From: Adineta steineri
Taxonomy: Eukaryota; Rotifera; Eurotatoria; Adinetida; Adinetidae
Length of the DNA: 64,000 nucleotides
Direction: 5' to 3'
Assembly (NCBI GenBank): GCA_905250115.1
Contig: CAJNOI010000005.1
Location: 1-64,000, forward strand
Numbering within the stretch: the first letter of the stretch is position 1; every line of letters starts with the position of its first letter. Below the pieces are notes generated by a model. That model saw nothing but the letters and a program-made list of their open reading frames with translations, did no database searches and had not been told where the DNA came from. Of this stretch, positions 10,767 through 22,458 are shown one piece after another. The translations under genes and the position numbers were made by a program.

Positions 10767-13240
10767 AACTTTTTTTGTGGTGCCATAAAAAGTATAAAAG
10801 TAACTGTTGACTAAACAAGAATAACATCCATAATCATGAATAAAAAAATATTAATTGAGATACAGGCAACGCAAAACTTAAGTAAAATTTTTTTGTCTTT
10901 TTTTGCACATAATTTGATAGAACATGAGCTGGTGATCATAAAGTACTAGTTCTTATCTCTCTTGGATGCTTTTGTCAAATAAAAAATTATATCTTGTTTT
11001 TCTAAGTGAGAGAGTCAAATGTTTTATATCATTTGATTCATCATACGAGCCCACATAAAAGTATGCAACATTTTTGTTTCATTTTACTTTGTCTGTTCAG
11101 AAAAATGGAAGTACACATAAATGAAGAGATCTTGAAGAAGTTTCCGGAAAATCATTTTTAAAATCAAGTTATATGCATATAGAACATTTTGATTGAGCGT
11201 GTAGATGTGGATGTAAATAATATATGAGAAGATTACACATATCCACACCTTCAATCCCCATCGAGCATCATATGTCAATTGTGATGTTGAATTCCTCTGA
11301 ACTTAAGAAATGTTTCCTTACTAAGCGTTCGCAAACCTTGAATACCCATCGAATAGATAAATAAGTACCTAAATAAATGTAGTTTTTTGAGCAATTGGGA
11401 AAAAATCTAGCAGAATAATGCGTCATAATAAACGTTTGTAAAAAGAAAAATTCCTCATTTTAAGAATGAGTAGAAAATATAACATACTACGTTGAGATGC
11501 ATTTCGCGAACGTCGAAAAATAAACGTTCATATATTTTGCTTTCCTCTATCAATGTTATAGAAGAAAAAAAGGATTTTTTTATTCTCGTTCATGACAAAA
11601 ACATAAATTCGTGTTATCCATCGTTGCATTCAATTCTATCTCATTTGAATGAAATAGATTTAAGTCAATCAGTCATTCTCATATTTATGATCGAAGTATG
11701 GTCTTTACTATTTCATTTTCTTCTGACTAGAAACTTTCGTTTACAGATTCCTTAACTTTAATCGCATTCTCTACAAGATGAAAATATTGTCATCATCATC
11801 TTTAAAATAAATTTATACTGTACTACCTACGAAAGGAAAAGTTCTACAACGCATTATTGAATAAAATCTTCGAGAGTTTTATATTTTTGTTTGATAATAA
11901 TACAATTCTCTTTATACGACTAAGACTACAATCATATCTCGAACAATAATGTATAATTCTGTGTAAATTTCATGTTAAATATAAACTTTTTCATCGCAAT
12001 CACACTTATACTCCTCCTTTTTTTCTAAATACTTTGATGCAAAAGTGCGCACTGCTAATTATTTCTGTACTTTTTTGAATAAAAATTAATCATTTGAACC
12101 AGCAAGTTCATCTCATATTTTCATAGTCAAAACATGAACTATCTAACTTTGCATTGATCCACATTCGATTATCAATAAAAGAAGAAAAATTTCTTTGGAA
12201 ATTTTTTCCCCAGACTTGCACATTATCGAAAAGAAATAAATAGTATTCATGTTCTATCAAAATCTCATTCTTGTATATCTTGAATATTACTTGTTGATTA
12301 AGGCCCTTTTGGTTTGAAAACAGTGTTTATTTCTTTTTGCCATAATTATAATGAACTTCATTTTTCTTCATAGTTCCATTCTTGTGCATTAAATGAAAAT
12401 TTATGCATTGTGCGCAATGAATTGGTGTGTCTTGTCCGTCACGTCGTGCAGTTTCTATTTTCGTCTTAAAATCTACCAGAATTTCCATTAAACATATTGC
12501 TAATATTAAATTAGTCGAAAGATCCAATGTTACTTTAAAAAATTAACCAAAAAATCTATTTAAGTTAAGATAGTATTACACTAATTTCATATGAAAAGCA
12601 TGTGTAATAGTTCAAGATTTAAAAAAAAATATTCAGAATTTACATTTTTGTATGAAAATAGGATTTTGTTAAATGAACAGAAATCAAGGACTCATAATGT
12701 TGTCTTTCCAAAGACCAGAAAAAGTTAGTGCACTATTGTAAATGAAAGTACATCACTGTCATTGAGAAAAACAACAGTATTAAAATAAATTTTCTGTTTT
12801 CTACGTAATTGCTCAACATATTTTTTCTCAAAATAATTCTTTTCTTTACTCTTGCCATGACAAGAGTATAAGGATATATAGATAAGGATTTACATATGAA
12901 TAGCTCTTGAGTATAGGTGTTCTTCTGATACTCAGAGTTACATTCATATCCGTATCTTCGCTCTACGACGACAATGACAATGCTCATTCTTCAATTCTCA
13001 ACATGTTCTATTTCGTCTTTTTCTGCCACCTTGCACTAACAAAGATAAGGAAGAGATGAGAATGTGTGTACAATAAAAATAAAAATAAAAATAAAAACTC
13101 ATTTATAATTTCATTGGTTGATAAATTGCTTTGACCTTCCTTTCAATAAATTGTGCATTGTATTCTTTATCGACGTCAAGAATGACTAGTATATACAGAG
13201 AATATTGTCAGATATATAAATTGATAGCTTCATAGGACAA
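10767..13240. other. AT-rich intergenic region with one telomere-like hairpin
   Basis: Apart from the hairpin at 11197-11256 no supported feature was found. The open frames here are short and of low complexity. An AAAAT repeat occurs at about 13073-13096. Confidence 0.45.
11197..11256. repeat. Telomere-like hairpin repeat, copy 4
   Basis: The left arm GAGCGTGTAGATGTGGATGT and the right arm ACATATCCACACCTTCAA enclose about 22 bp. The arms are degenerate. Confidence 0.6.
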
Positions 13241-14961
13241 ATGTTAATGAACATGAACCGATCTAATATTCAACTACTTGATTTACCAGATGAAATTCTA
13301 TTAATTATTTTAAAGAAACTAGATAATGTTGATATTCTTTATTCTTTGTTTGGCATCAACAATGAACGGCTTGCGAACATCATACAACATGATTCATTTT
13401 CTAGTACTCTTGATATAATGTCAATGACTCAAAATTCGACAATATTTGATTCAATACTCGATCGACTCTGTACTGACATATTACCTCGAATTTCATTCAA
13501 TGTGAAATGTCTTAATCTTCAATTAGATTATATGGAACGTCTTCTTCTTGTCACTTCTTATCCAAATCTAACTAAATTGAAACTCTTAAATTTAGAATTT
13601 GATAATTCATTGAAATATTTCACAGGTAAATAATTGTGTGTAAAACAGAGATTCTACACTATTTTGTGATTGTATTTTCATTTAGATGATTCGCCAATTG
13701 GACAGATTTTGAAACAACAAATTACACAGCTGGATCTTTTCTACAATAAATCTGGATATCTGTCAGGATCGTCAAAACTTTATACAAAAACAGTATATGC
13801 ACCTATTTTAAGTCACTGCGAAAAATTACAACATCTAAATGTTATTTCGCCACCTGATCTTACTTATATAAGCTTGTCTCTTTCTTTTTTACCATCGAAT
13901 ACATTTTCTTCTTCTACACTTACATATCTCTGTATTATTGTGTCAACTTTTGATGATTTTGTTTATTTACTTGATGGTCGTCTTAGAAATTTGAATACAT
14001 TGATTGTTGAATTTCGTCTTATGGATACCGATTCATCAATCACTCATAATTTAGTAAGTATATTAATACGTTTTTTTCAGTTTATTGGATTTTATAAAAA
14101 TATTATTTATTTTTGTAGAACGATTTGCCTAATCTGAAATGTTTTTCCTTAATACATTATGGTACATTTAAAGAAAATTTCAATGAAATTTTATCTCATC
14201 TTCGTCGTATGATAAACCTCGAAAAATTAACTTTACATTTGAGTTTCCTCTTCGAAACTACATTTATTGATCCAATATATCTTCTCAAGCAGTTAACAAT
14301 GCATATACTACGACTAACTTCTTTCAATTTTTATCTTGGTATACAGTATAACAAGAATGATTTACTTCCTTATTTGTCTAATAATAATATTAAACAAAAT
14401 TATGTTAGGATAGGAAATCAGGAAATATTGGACTTTGTGCAAAATGTAAATCGTACAATTGTATATCATATCTTTACGCTTCCTTTTCAATTTACTCGTC
14501 TCTTATATGTTGGTAATATATTTCCAAGTATTACATTCAACTATGTTATAGACTTATATCTATATGATCAAGTTCCATTTGAACATGAATTTTTTCTACG
14601 AATAAGTAAAGCTTTTCCAAAACTTAAAAGACTTTGTATGTTAAATTCGAGACCATGGTCATATGAAACGCATATATCATTTGATAACGTTATACAACCG
14701 TATGAAATTGTTGAATATCCACATCTTAGTATTCTTACTATTACAGCTAGTATATTTTATCTCGAACAATTTTTAAATGAAACCATAACACGTTTACCGT
14801 CTTTGACGGAATTAAAAGTTTTTTACGACGAGTTAAGATATATTACACAAGACTTCACAAGACAAACAACACGACGCAATTGTGCTAACGTTAAACGATT
14901 GTGGATCAATAAATTAATCGCTGGTTCGAAAGACTACTGGAGTTATTTTCCATTATTGTAA
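13241..14961 (+). CDS. F-box domain protein with a leucine-rich helical body
   Basis: Three exons (13241-13625, 13686-14053, 14119-14961) join cleanly at short GT-AG introns to give 531 residues. Residues about 11-45 form an F-box (LLDLPDEILLIILKKLDNVD), the part that binds Skp1 in SCF ubiquitin ligases. The rest is rich in leucine with repeated KL.NL and LTELK turns, resembling the degenerate leucine-rich bodies of bdelloid F-box proteins, which choose the substrate. The start ATG at 13241 lies just 5' of the F-box; another ATG two codons on is equally possible. All three exons are open and splice sites are canonical, so the gene looks intact. The substrate cannot be inferred. Confidence 0.85.
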
Positions 14962-15494
14962 TATAAATAAATGTTGCCAAAGTTTCTAATAAAGATAAGT
15001 GTATCAACACTCTTTGTTATTTTATATTTTTCTCAATCATCGTTCAAAATAAAAAACTCTTTTACGTTTCTAATTAGAGATGAAGTTGATGTATTCAATC
15101 ATAGAAAAATAATCTATTTATCTCAAAAATGGATTGATTACTTATTGGAATAATCTTAAGAAGTGAATATTCTATTATTAGAGATCATGTTCTTAATAAA
15201 AACATTACGCAAATTGCAAGTGAAATAAAAAAATTTAGTAAATGACTAAATCATGTAAATTTTGAAATCGAATCGTTTACTAAAAATCGTATTTTATCTG
15301 CTGCATTTGTTGATCAAAAAGATAAAAAGCTCGGTTGTGAAACATGTGATGGCTCTATGTGAGAATATTTCTTTGTCTATTACGTAATGAATATTTGCAT
15401 ACCGTGAATATATATTTTGTTAAAATTGCTTCTCAGTCATGCAATGGTTGAATATATGATATTTTCTTTCCAAAATTCTGTTGCTTCTTGTTTT
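14962..15494. other. 3' flank of the F-box gene and a coding scrap
   Basis: About 15163-15365 reads on the plus strand as SIIRDHVLNKNITQIASEIK, an interruption, then a stretch with FTKNRILSAAFVDQKDKKL. Its layout resembles the C-terminal helical part of the broken gene at 9714-10766, but identity is too low to be sure. The remainder is AT-rich without features. Confidence 0.35.
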
Positions 15495-15705
15495 CGTGCT
15501 TAAAACATGACAGTTATATCTAAAAAAAGGATCTATGTTTGAAAATGTTTATTTTCCTTCATGCTGTCTATGGCTATATAACGGCCATACCTGAATAAAA
15601 CATAATATGTCCATTTCTTCTTCTTTTCAGCTATAGATATACGAAAGTTACGCTTCAATGACATTGTTTTTCTCTTGTTGACTATAGAGATATGACACGT
15701 GTGTT
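15495..15705 (+). repeat. ~200-bp direct repeat, matches 9335-9575
   Basis: This is the second copy of the block at 9335-9575. It breaks off just before the telomere-like hairpin at 15719. No gene follows it here, unlike the first copy. Confidence 0.85.
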
Positions 15706-15718
15706 TAAAAAAATCTTC

Positions 15719-15766
15719 AGTGTGTGGGTTGGTGTGAATGTATGTGTTATATTTAACCCACACCCT
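15719..15766. repeat. Telomere-like hairpin repeat, copy 5
   Basis: The left arm AGTGTGTGGGTTGGTGTG and the right arm TTAACCCACACCCT enclose a short loop of about 15 bp. Confidence 0.7.
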
Positions 15767-16032
15767 TGTTTAGAGAAACCGCTGTACGGTTTAAAGTTGT
15801 GGGGTTGGGCGATATCTCGAGGAAACCGTACGATATCCGTATTTTTAGGAATATCATTAAGCTCTCCCCCTTTTTCTTTCCTAAAACTTCTTCACCTCAA
15901 AATTGTACTATTATCTGAAACAAAATGGTTTCCATAGAACAGTTGAAAGTTATCTTTGCGATGACTTTCATAAACTTCTGGATTTGATTTGAGTTAAGAT
16001 TGATATGTAGAGTATGCAAGATTCCGAATTTA

Positions 16033-16092
16033 CCCATTGAGGACCCTTAAACAAGGTCGAAACGCGTCATAAGTAGCTTGAAATTATTCTAT
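16033..16092 (+). repeat. Short repeat, inverted relative to 20441-20497
   Basis: The core AACGCGTC(A/G)TAAGTAGCTTG with similar flanks (AACAAGGTC/AGCAAGGAC) appears here on the plus strand and at about 20441-20497 on the minus strand. This suggests a dispersed short element. Confidence 0.6.
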
Positions 16093-16153
16093 TCAAGCTT
16101 ATCCTCGCTCTTATGTGTGAACCCATGTCGTCAAGATCGGGTGAAAATCGACG

Positions 16154-16208
16154 ATTGAGGGTGTGGGTGTGAACGGCTGAAGACAATTTGAAACCACACC
16201 CACCCCTC
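16154..16208. repeat. Telomere-like hairpin repeat, copy 6
   Basis: The left arm TTGAGGGTGTGGGTGTGAAC is the best example of the consensus. The right arm is CCACACCCACCCCTC. The loop is about 20 bp. Confidence 0.8.
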
Positions 16209-16214
16209 TATACA

Positions 16215-16355
16215 GATATTAACACAACTATATAATAAATATGGAATTAAGACAAAGATCTCGACATATCTATATAATAAATATAGAATTAAAAGAAAGA
16301 TCTCAAGATATCTATATAAGAAATACAGGATTAAAACAAAGATCTCAATATATAT
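16215..16355 (+). repeat. Minisatellite, three units of ~48 bp
   Basis: The unit CTATATAATAAATATAGAAT followed by TAAAACAAAGATCTCAA is repeated in tandem nearly three times, with small variations. It is noncoding. Confidence 0.85.
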
Positions 16356-16495
16356 ATTCTATAGCATGTGACATCTATTATTAAATCAGTTGCAGCTTAA
16401 GAAAGTGTTCAGAATTCCTATTTTCCTTTCTCTTGATCAGAACATAATAGATTAAGTAAAACGCTAACTTGGTTGCACTCTTATAGCAATGTAGC

Positions 16496-16533
16496 AAAAA
16501 TCGTCGATTAATCGCGAATAATCGACAATTTTT
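16496..16533. other. Imperfect palindrome
   Basis: AAAAATCGTCGATT and AATCGACAATTTTT flank a 10-bp loop with one mismatch in 14. No function is assigned; it may be the centre of a small foldback element. Confidence 0.5.
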
Positions 16534-16926
16534 TTACAATCGCGATTCATCACACAAATCTTGGCGATTTTGATGACATGGGAAGATATCAAATTGAGAA
16601 TATAAATCGCTGTTCATGTACCATTTAGTATTAAAGGGATTAGATAATAGAGAAAGAGAATATCGTCTTAATGCACGCAAAATCGTATCACATTTGAATA
16701 TCACATCTATCGGCAATTTACGAATGGCGTGTTCTTATTTGTTATCTCTTCAAGAGGCTATCTGACGTCATTATTTAACAGTCCCTTTCAAAGGACAAAT
16801 AAATATTGCGCGCATTCGGATGCAGCACGCACACTTTTATCTTGTTCTCATTCTGTAGAGCAACGAAATTTATCTGTTATATCTCTTTTCACGTCAACAA
16901 AGAAACAGGAACGTATAATCAACAAA

Positions 16927-19135
16927 ATGAATGTACGGTTATTTTTTATTTTAAATTTATGTTCGATTACTTTGGCTTGGCATTCTTGTCCGTTTAACGA
17001 TGGATCTTTCAATCAAACGATCGCAGATAACATCATAATTCAAGCTGAATGCTCGTATCTAACCAGTCCACTCGAATGGAATCAATTTAATCCAAACACA
17101 TTCGATGGTCTCTACTATAATTCAACAAAAACGATTCCACTCACAGACCTACACATGAAACGTTTGTTTATATCAAATTTGCCGCCACGAAATACTTCAA
17201 CAGTAAAACATATAATCAATTATTGGCTTGTCAATGGTGCTGGTGGTTCTCAATCTTTAATGGAATCATTTGGAATATCAATGTTGAAACAAATTATTTT
17301 GAATCATTACCATGAGAAATATCATCAAACGAATCCTATTATGTATCTATTTCAGTACAGAGGAGCAGGCTTAAGTATACCATCCGTACATTGTCATACA
17401 GCGACAACTTGGATTGATTGTGCACAAGAATTAATTCAAACAACAGTACCAACATCAGTGAATGAATCATTGAGAATAATTCATGCAATATCAAATCAAA
17501 ATATTGCCCAAGATTTACAATATCAAATTCAATATTCGATGAATCAGTCGCAATCAATATGTTCCACATCAACTTATATCTACGGGCTAAGTCAAGGTAT
17601 AAGAGGATAGACAAAAAATGCTTCTCCTCGTGTGAAACATAAGTAATTCGATCATTTTAATCTTGCTTGACTTTATTAAAATATCATATCTAGTAGCATA
17701 GTCAGGAATTTACTAGAAGGGGACAAAATGTCTTTTCATCAGGCCCACCATCCGGATAGTTATGTCACTAATCGTATTTATATATGAATTGCTGTTTTTT
17801 ACTTCTATCGCCTAGTTGCAATGACATGCTTTGTGTGTCAATAATTTTCTTTTCGTTTCTAATATAGGTACAGCCATCATTCAATACTATTTATCAATTC
17901 AGTCGATCAATTCTCAATTACAACAGATCAACGGAGTAATTCTTGATGGAGTCATGTCAATAAAAAAGGGAGATTCATTTGAAAATCAAATTAAATCAAT
18001 AAGCAATCGATTTTATATGTATATATCAAAATGTCAAAATGATATTCAATGTTCGAAAGTCTTCAATCTTGTCACTGGTACTGATCAGGATATTATAGGT
18101 GTAACAGTAACATTGCAAAGACTCTTTTTGACTAACATGACTAATCCTCTCTGTACAACTAACTTGGGATTGAATAGTTGGATGTTATTTTCTCTTATTG
18201 CCAGTCAAGGAATAGAACTTATCACTGCTCGGCCAATTGCTGCCATTCTTATTGCTCGTGTATATCGTTGTTCTGCTGAAGATCAACGCGTTTTATCTCA
18301 TGCGTTGCCAATTTTGATTGCAGTGGCAGAACAATCCTTATCTCCACCATTGATCGATCCGCCCAATATGGATTCGGCTGATGGCATGGTTGTAAGTATT
18401 GTAACAGTGTGGAGTGATTTTGTCGGGTTTACTTTGGATGAGAATGTCAAAACGAATCCGTCTTTTTTCAATGATTTTTGCATCAATGTTAATGTCACAA
18501 ATGAATTTTCTTTCGCACCAATTGGCCCAATACCACTTTGTCGTGAAACACAAATATCAAAAACAAATTATTCTATTCCATCCGTATTTCAAGATATTTT
18601 GTATCCAAAAAATCCACGTTATTGGGGTAATTTTAAAGTTAATCCAGAAATATTTAGGTCACATGAAGGTGGTGTATTAATGCTGAATGGCGATTTAGAT
18701 TACAATACACCAATGTATGGTGCACAAGAAACTCAACTATTATTTCAATTAGAACATATTCGAACAAAATTGGTCGAAATGAAAGATCTAACGCATGTTA
18801 CTAGTTTTCAATCGTACACGAAAAATGCTGTAGTTGGATCGACAACATGTACAGATCAGATTATAGTTCAATTTTTGTATCAACAAGAATTGAATTTAGA
18901 TTTGGAAACAATCGATTGCAATTGCAGTTTGAAAGAAAATTTGTTTGGAATCGATTGGCTTTATTCAAATTACATTGTTAATGCAACATTATATCAAATG
19001 TTCGGTAGTTCAACAACAAATTATTGGGGAATAGTAATACCGCCTCCAAATAAGTCGAGTAGATTATCGTTCGATGGACTATTCTTTATTCTGTTGAACA
19101 TAATATTTAGTTGGATTTCATTTGACTGTCGCTGA
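16927..19135 (+). CDS. Secreted or surface alpha/beta hydrolase, TAP-like serine peptidase type
   Basis: Exons 16927-17596 and 17868-19135 join at CAAG|GT to give 645 residues. The N-terminus is a signal peptide (NVRLFFILNLCSITLAW). NGAGGSQSLMES and YRGAGLS match the oxyanion and strand motifs of tripeptidyl-aminopeptidase-like hydrolases. The splice junction falls inside the nucleophile elbow G-L-S-Q-G, so the catalytic serine is intact. LNGDLDYNTP near residue 510 supplies the acidic residue, and LTHVTSF about 40 residues on is the candidate histidine. NxS/T sites are frequent. The C-terminal FFILLNIIFSWISF is hydrophobic and could be a membrane or GPI signal, so the enzyme may stay at the cell surface. 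The ATG at 16927 is chosen because the signal peptide follows directly. The substrate is unknown; peptidase action is inferred from family. Confidence 0.85.
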
Positions 19136-19271
19136 ACAAAAAATAAAATGTTGAGTAAAACTATTTTTCGACTCTGAACATGAATTTCGCTTTAGCTTTC
19201 GTGTTTAGAGTTAAAATGAGAAGAAAATTCAGTCAAAATATTACCCCAATTTAGCGGAAAATCAGATTATC

Positions 19272-19345
19272 GAGGATGGGTGTGTGTGAACAGAAAGTAT
19301 TTATGACCACACCCACACCCTCATCCACACTCACACTCACACCCT
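19272..19345. repeat. Telomere-like hairpin repeat, copy 7
   Basis: The left arm GAGGATGGGTGTGTGTGAAC and the right arm CCACACCCACACCCTC are followed by an extra tract of CCACACTCACACTCACACCC. It lies 135 bp past the hydrolase stop. Confidence 0.8.
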
Positions 19346-19471
19346 GTTCCTCAAATGCATGGTCCTTTCTTTTATTTATTAGGGAGAAATATATAAAGCA
19401 TTTCGCATCAGTGCTCGATAGTCATAAACTTAATTATTGAACACGCATTGAATGCTTCGTAGATCATCACT

Positions 19472-19901
19472 TTATTTAGACCGAAAACGCTTTTGATCTG
19501 ACTTAATTCCTCGCAACACTTGTTCGGCTGAAGTAACGACGTTGACCTATATTGATAATGGATATATAAAAAACATAATATCGTTAGTATTCTACTTTTT
19601 CATATTGTCTGGACCATTCCTCATGCTTGGATATGTGCGCACAATAAACATAAATGGATAAGATATCTTTATGCTGTTGTATATCAGGCACTAATTTTTC
19701 AGCGATAACACCACTCACAATAAAGATAAATCGCCTTGGCTCATCTACGCCGTTTCCTAGAAATCGTAGACATTCATCTTGATTATCGAATTCCATTGCT
19801 TCAGGATTAATTTCACGTATGCTTGTCAAAAGTTCTCTATTTATATTATCATGAACTGTCGAATCGAGCCAAACAACTTGAAGTGATGTTGACTGTGCCA
19901 T
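19472..19901 (-). CDS. Small stand-alone domain protein (WLD...SIYVYC type)
   Basis: Exon 1 (19596-19901) and exon 2 (19472-19546) are separated by a 49-bp GT-AG intron and give 126 residues. The protein starts MAQSTSLQVVWLDSTVHDN and contains EFDNQDECLRFLG, FIFIVSGVIAEKLVPDI, LSIYVYCAHISKHEEW and a basic tail, IKSDQKRFRSK. The alternation of hydrophobic strands and helices suggests a small Rossmann- or receiver-like alpha/beta fold. From memory, the same pattern forms the N-terminal domain of many bdelloid proteins that continue into ADP-ribosyltransferase or TPR regions. Here the frame ends after the domain. Reading without the intron would also stop, three codons later, but splicing yields the basic tail. 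Function is unknown. An ART-TPR gene lacking this domain lies 4 kb away. Confidence 0.7.
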
Positions 19902-20440
19902 TCAATTACTCTGCAAATTCACGCAGAAACTATTGTGTCAGAAAGTTATCTACAACGTGAGAAATACAGACTGTGTGACGAATAGATTTATATGACAAAC
20001 AATCAACTGAATTTGCCTTTTTTTTTTTACAAACACGTAACACTCTGATTTACTTTTGTGTAAAAAAGCTGGGTAAGAAAATTGCTATTCTTTTGTGTAT
20101 CAAAATTTCGTTAACGAAAATCATACATTTCTTTCTTTTGTCCGAAGACAAAATAGCTCGAATAAACACATACATATTCTGAGAAACTTCTTTCTGTTCA
20201 AACTATCCGATTTTCACTCCAGTTATAAATATAACTGCGTATCAAAACATCTACATGCAAACAGTATGCATTAGGACATTAGTAAAAATTAAGATTATTA
20301 CTCTGAACTGTTGTTGCTGCACGAGGACTTGGAAATCCTTTTTATGCGCTACAAGAATCTTTTGACATAGTACAAGAGTACTCTTATTCACGATGTTGTA
20401 GTAACATCAGAACACTAGAGTGAGGGGATGATTTTATAAG
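19902..20440. other. Intergenic, nothing recognised
   Basis: This is AT-rich upstream sequence of the small domain gene. No supported frame or repeat was seen. Confidence 0.4.
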
Positions 20441-20497
20441 AATGATTGCAAGCTACTTACGACGCGTTATTGTCCTTGCTTGAGGAACTCACCAGGG
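20441..20497 (-). repeat. Short repeat, inverted relative to 16033-16092
   Basis: It carries CAAGCTACTTACGACGCGTT, the reverse complement of the core at 16060-16080, with related flanks. Confidence 0.6.
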
Positions 20498-20611
20498 AAG
20501 TCCGAGATTAGTAGATTCTGGATAGAATAGAATCCAAATCGAAAAGAAAGTTATAAGAGTCAACTTTGTAGAAGACTCTTAACACAATCTAATGTTGAGA
20601 TAGAATTCATA

Positions 20612-20626
20612 GAGGGTGAGGGTGTG
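20612..20626. repeat. Half of a telomere-like hairpin
   Basis: GAGGGTGAGGGTGTG matches the G-rich arm. No C-rich partner arm follows, so it is a solo arm. Confidence 0.5.
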
Positions 20627-20640
20627 AAGCAAGAGAGCAT

Positions 20641-20759
20641 AGCAGTGCTCAAAAACAAATTTGAAAACTTTGGAAATTTTGAACCAACGAAACATCCAGA
20701 ACACATCTGAAATTTCCAAAATTTCCGAAATTTTCATTTTTGGAAATCTGAACACTGCT
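20641..20759. mobile_element. Foldback or MITE-like sequence with AGCAGTG(C/T)TCA ends
   Basis: AGCAGTGCTCA at the left and TGAACACTGCT at the right are inverted repeats with one mismatch. The interior repeats GGAAATTTT and its complement several times. No matching target-site duplication was found, so the mobile-element call is tentative. Confidence 0.45.
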
Positions 20760-21983
20760 GCAAAAATCGGCATAAACCGGATTCGGTCGGAAAATCCAAT
20801 CAGACAAGACCGATTCTACCTCCACAACGAATATTTGGCATGTACTTCATTGTTATTAATAAATTAATACTCAACAATTTCGTAAAGAATAGTCGCACAG
20901 ATTATTTGAATAAGAGTGAACGGTTTTTTATAATACTATTGCTATGAATGAATCATTTTTCACTGTCAAAATTAAACATTACATTTGTTTGTCGCTAATG
21001 GGTTTCATTTTCAAACATGGCTCTTTTCATCATATCCTTGAATTTTTCCCACTCATCGAAGCATCTTATTTTAATTATTAAAAAGCATTTAGACAAAGTT
21101 CGAAGTAGTACTTAATAATAAGGTCTTTTTTATTGAAATATATTGATTATACATTTTGATAAAAAGAAGTATCTCATAGGTACTTTCAATAATGATATTT
21201 TTTTTCAGCAAACATTTATCTAAACAATACCTCTGAGTTACGTATGGAGTGAGCTCAAACCTAAATCGAGCAGCACGGGTTCAGTCTCGACTAGGCTCGA
21301 GATCGGCCTATCTCAATTTATCTCGGAGTCGGTTGTCTAAATATTGTCGTCTTATATTTATTTTATTATTTTTACTGTTATGCTTCAATAGCACTGCATT
21401 GTACACCCTTATACCCTTTGACTATGATGCATGAATGAACACAATGCTTAAGACGTATTTTGGGAAGGAGAAAACCAAGGATGCGCCCGAGTTTAATTAA
21501 GCTCGAGCTACTCAGGCTCGATATATGTCTACCCTGAATAATATTTGAATTTATCACGTTGCAATTTTACTCGTTGTCTTACGTTTATTGAGCGAAGAAA
21601 TTGTTGTAATTTGCAGTTGTAGTTTGGTTGTTTTTACGTTTCTCAGCGAGCAGAAATCTGAAATATAATAAAATTACCCACAAACAAGTATATTCTTACA
21701 GGCTGAAGGAGCACATGACTTCGTATGTGTTCTTCAACTATTTATGCCTAATAGCTTCATTTGTGCACCGTCTCCTTCGTCCTTTCTTTTATATTTCAAT
21801 TTTTTTCCTTTTTTTTTCAATCTGGCCGATGCATGTACTTGAGTAGGTTGTCGTATCGGAGCGAGCAAAGAAAGAAAGAGTTGTCGCTTACACATTTGCT
21901 TACTTAAAAATGGAAAAAAATACATTTTTTGCAACACAACTTTGTCAAACAGAAAGCGCGAGACAGTGTTATTGCAAGTAGTG
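20760..21983. other. Intergenic, nothing firmly recognised
   Basis: Words such as CGAGC and GCTCGAG recur at about 21265-21305 and 21488-21525 in a partly inverted way, but no element ends could be set. No coding region is supported. Confidence 0.4.
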
Positions 21984-21991
21984 AAATATGA

Positions 21992-22097
21992 CAGAGATGT
22001 CCATGGCAGCGCTGTCGCTGTGGTGTTCGCGGCGCGGCAGCAACTTTTATCATACTGTCGCGGCAGCGCAGATTCTCAACCGCGATGGACATCTCTG
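21992..22097. mobile_element. 106-bp hAT-type MITE with perfect target duplication
   Basis: The ends CAGAGATGTCCAT are exact inverted repeats. AAATATGA lies directly on both sides (21984-21991 and 22098-22105), an 8-bp target duplication. The GC-rich interior (GCAGCGCTGTCGCTG, CGCGGCAGCGC) contrasts sharply with the AT-rich surroundings. It is non-coding. Confidence 0.93.
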
Positions 22098-22229
22098 AAA
22101 TATGACCAAGCAACTAAAAAAATCTTCATATTTTCTCGCGTCGATAAGTTTTCATAATCGTGCATGTAAGGTTGGTTTTCGAAAAAGATTCAGTGTTATG
22201 AGACATTTATTGATAATTAAATGAAAACC

Positions 22230-22301
22230 TGGGTGTTGGTGTTAGTGTGGGGTGGGTGATTGTATGTTATATTACTTAACTAACACCCACACCCACACCC
22301 T
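22230..22301. repeat. Telomere-like hairpin repeat, copy 9, with flanks shared with 1-90
   Basis: The left arm GGTGTTGGTGTTAGTGTGGG and the right arm AACACCCACACCCACACCCT enclose an AT-rich loop. The sequence after the right arm, to about 22365, is the reverse complement of bases 1-60. Confidence 0.8.
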
Positions 22302-22458
22302 AAAAATAAGACATTAGTTTTTTCTTTCGTTTATTTTCAAGATATTCTTTATTATTGAAAATGCAAAGAACGTTCACACGACTAAGAAAACATATCGATA
22401 ATAAAATAAGATACTATGAAAGGTGAACGGAAGTTGTTTCATCATCCGTTCCAATCGA

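Noticed and set aside
17690-17800. Possible transposon remnant in the hydrolase intron
   Set aside because: TAGCATAGTCAGG and ATAGTTATGTCACTA are only vaguely inverted and no target duplication was found.
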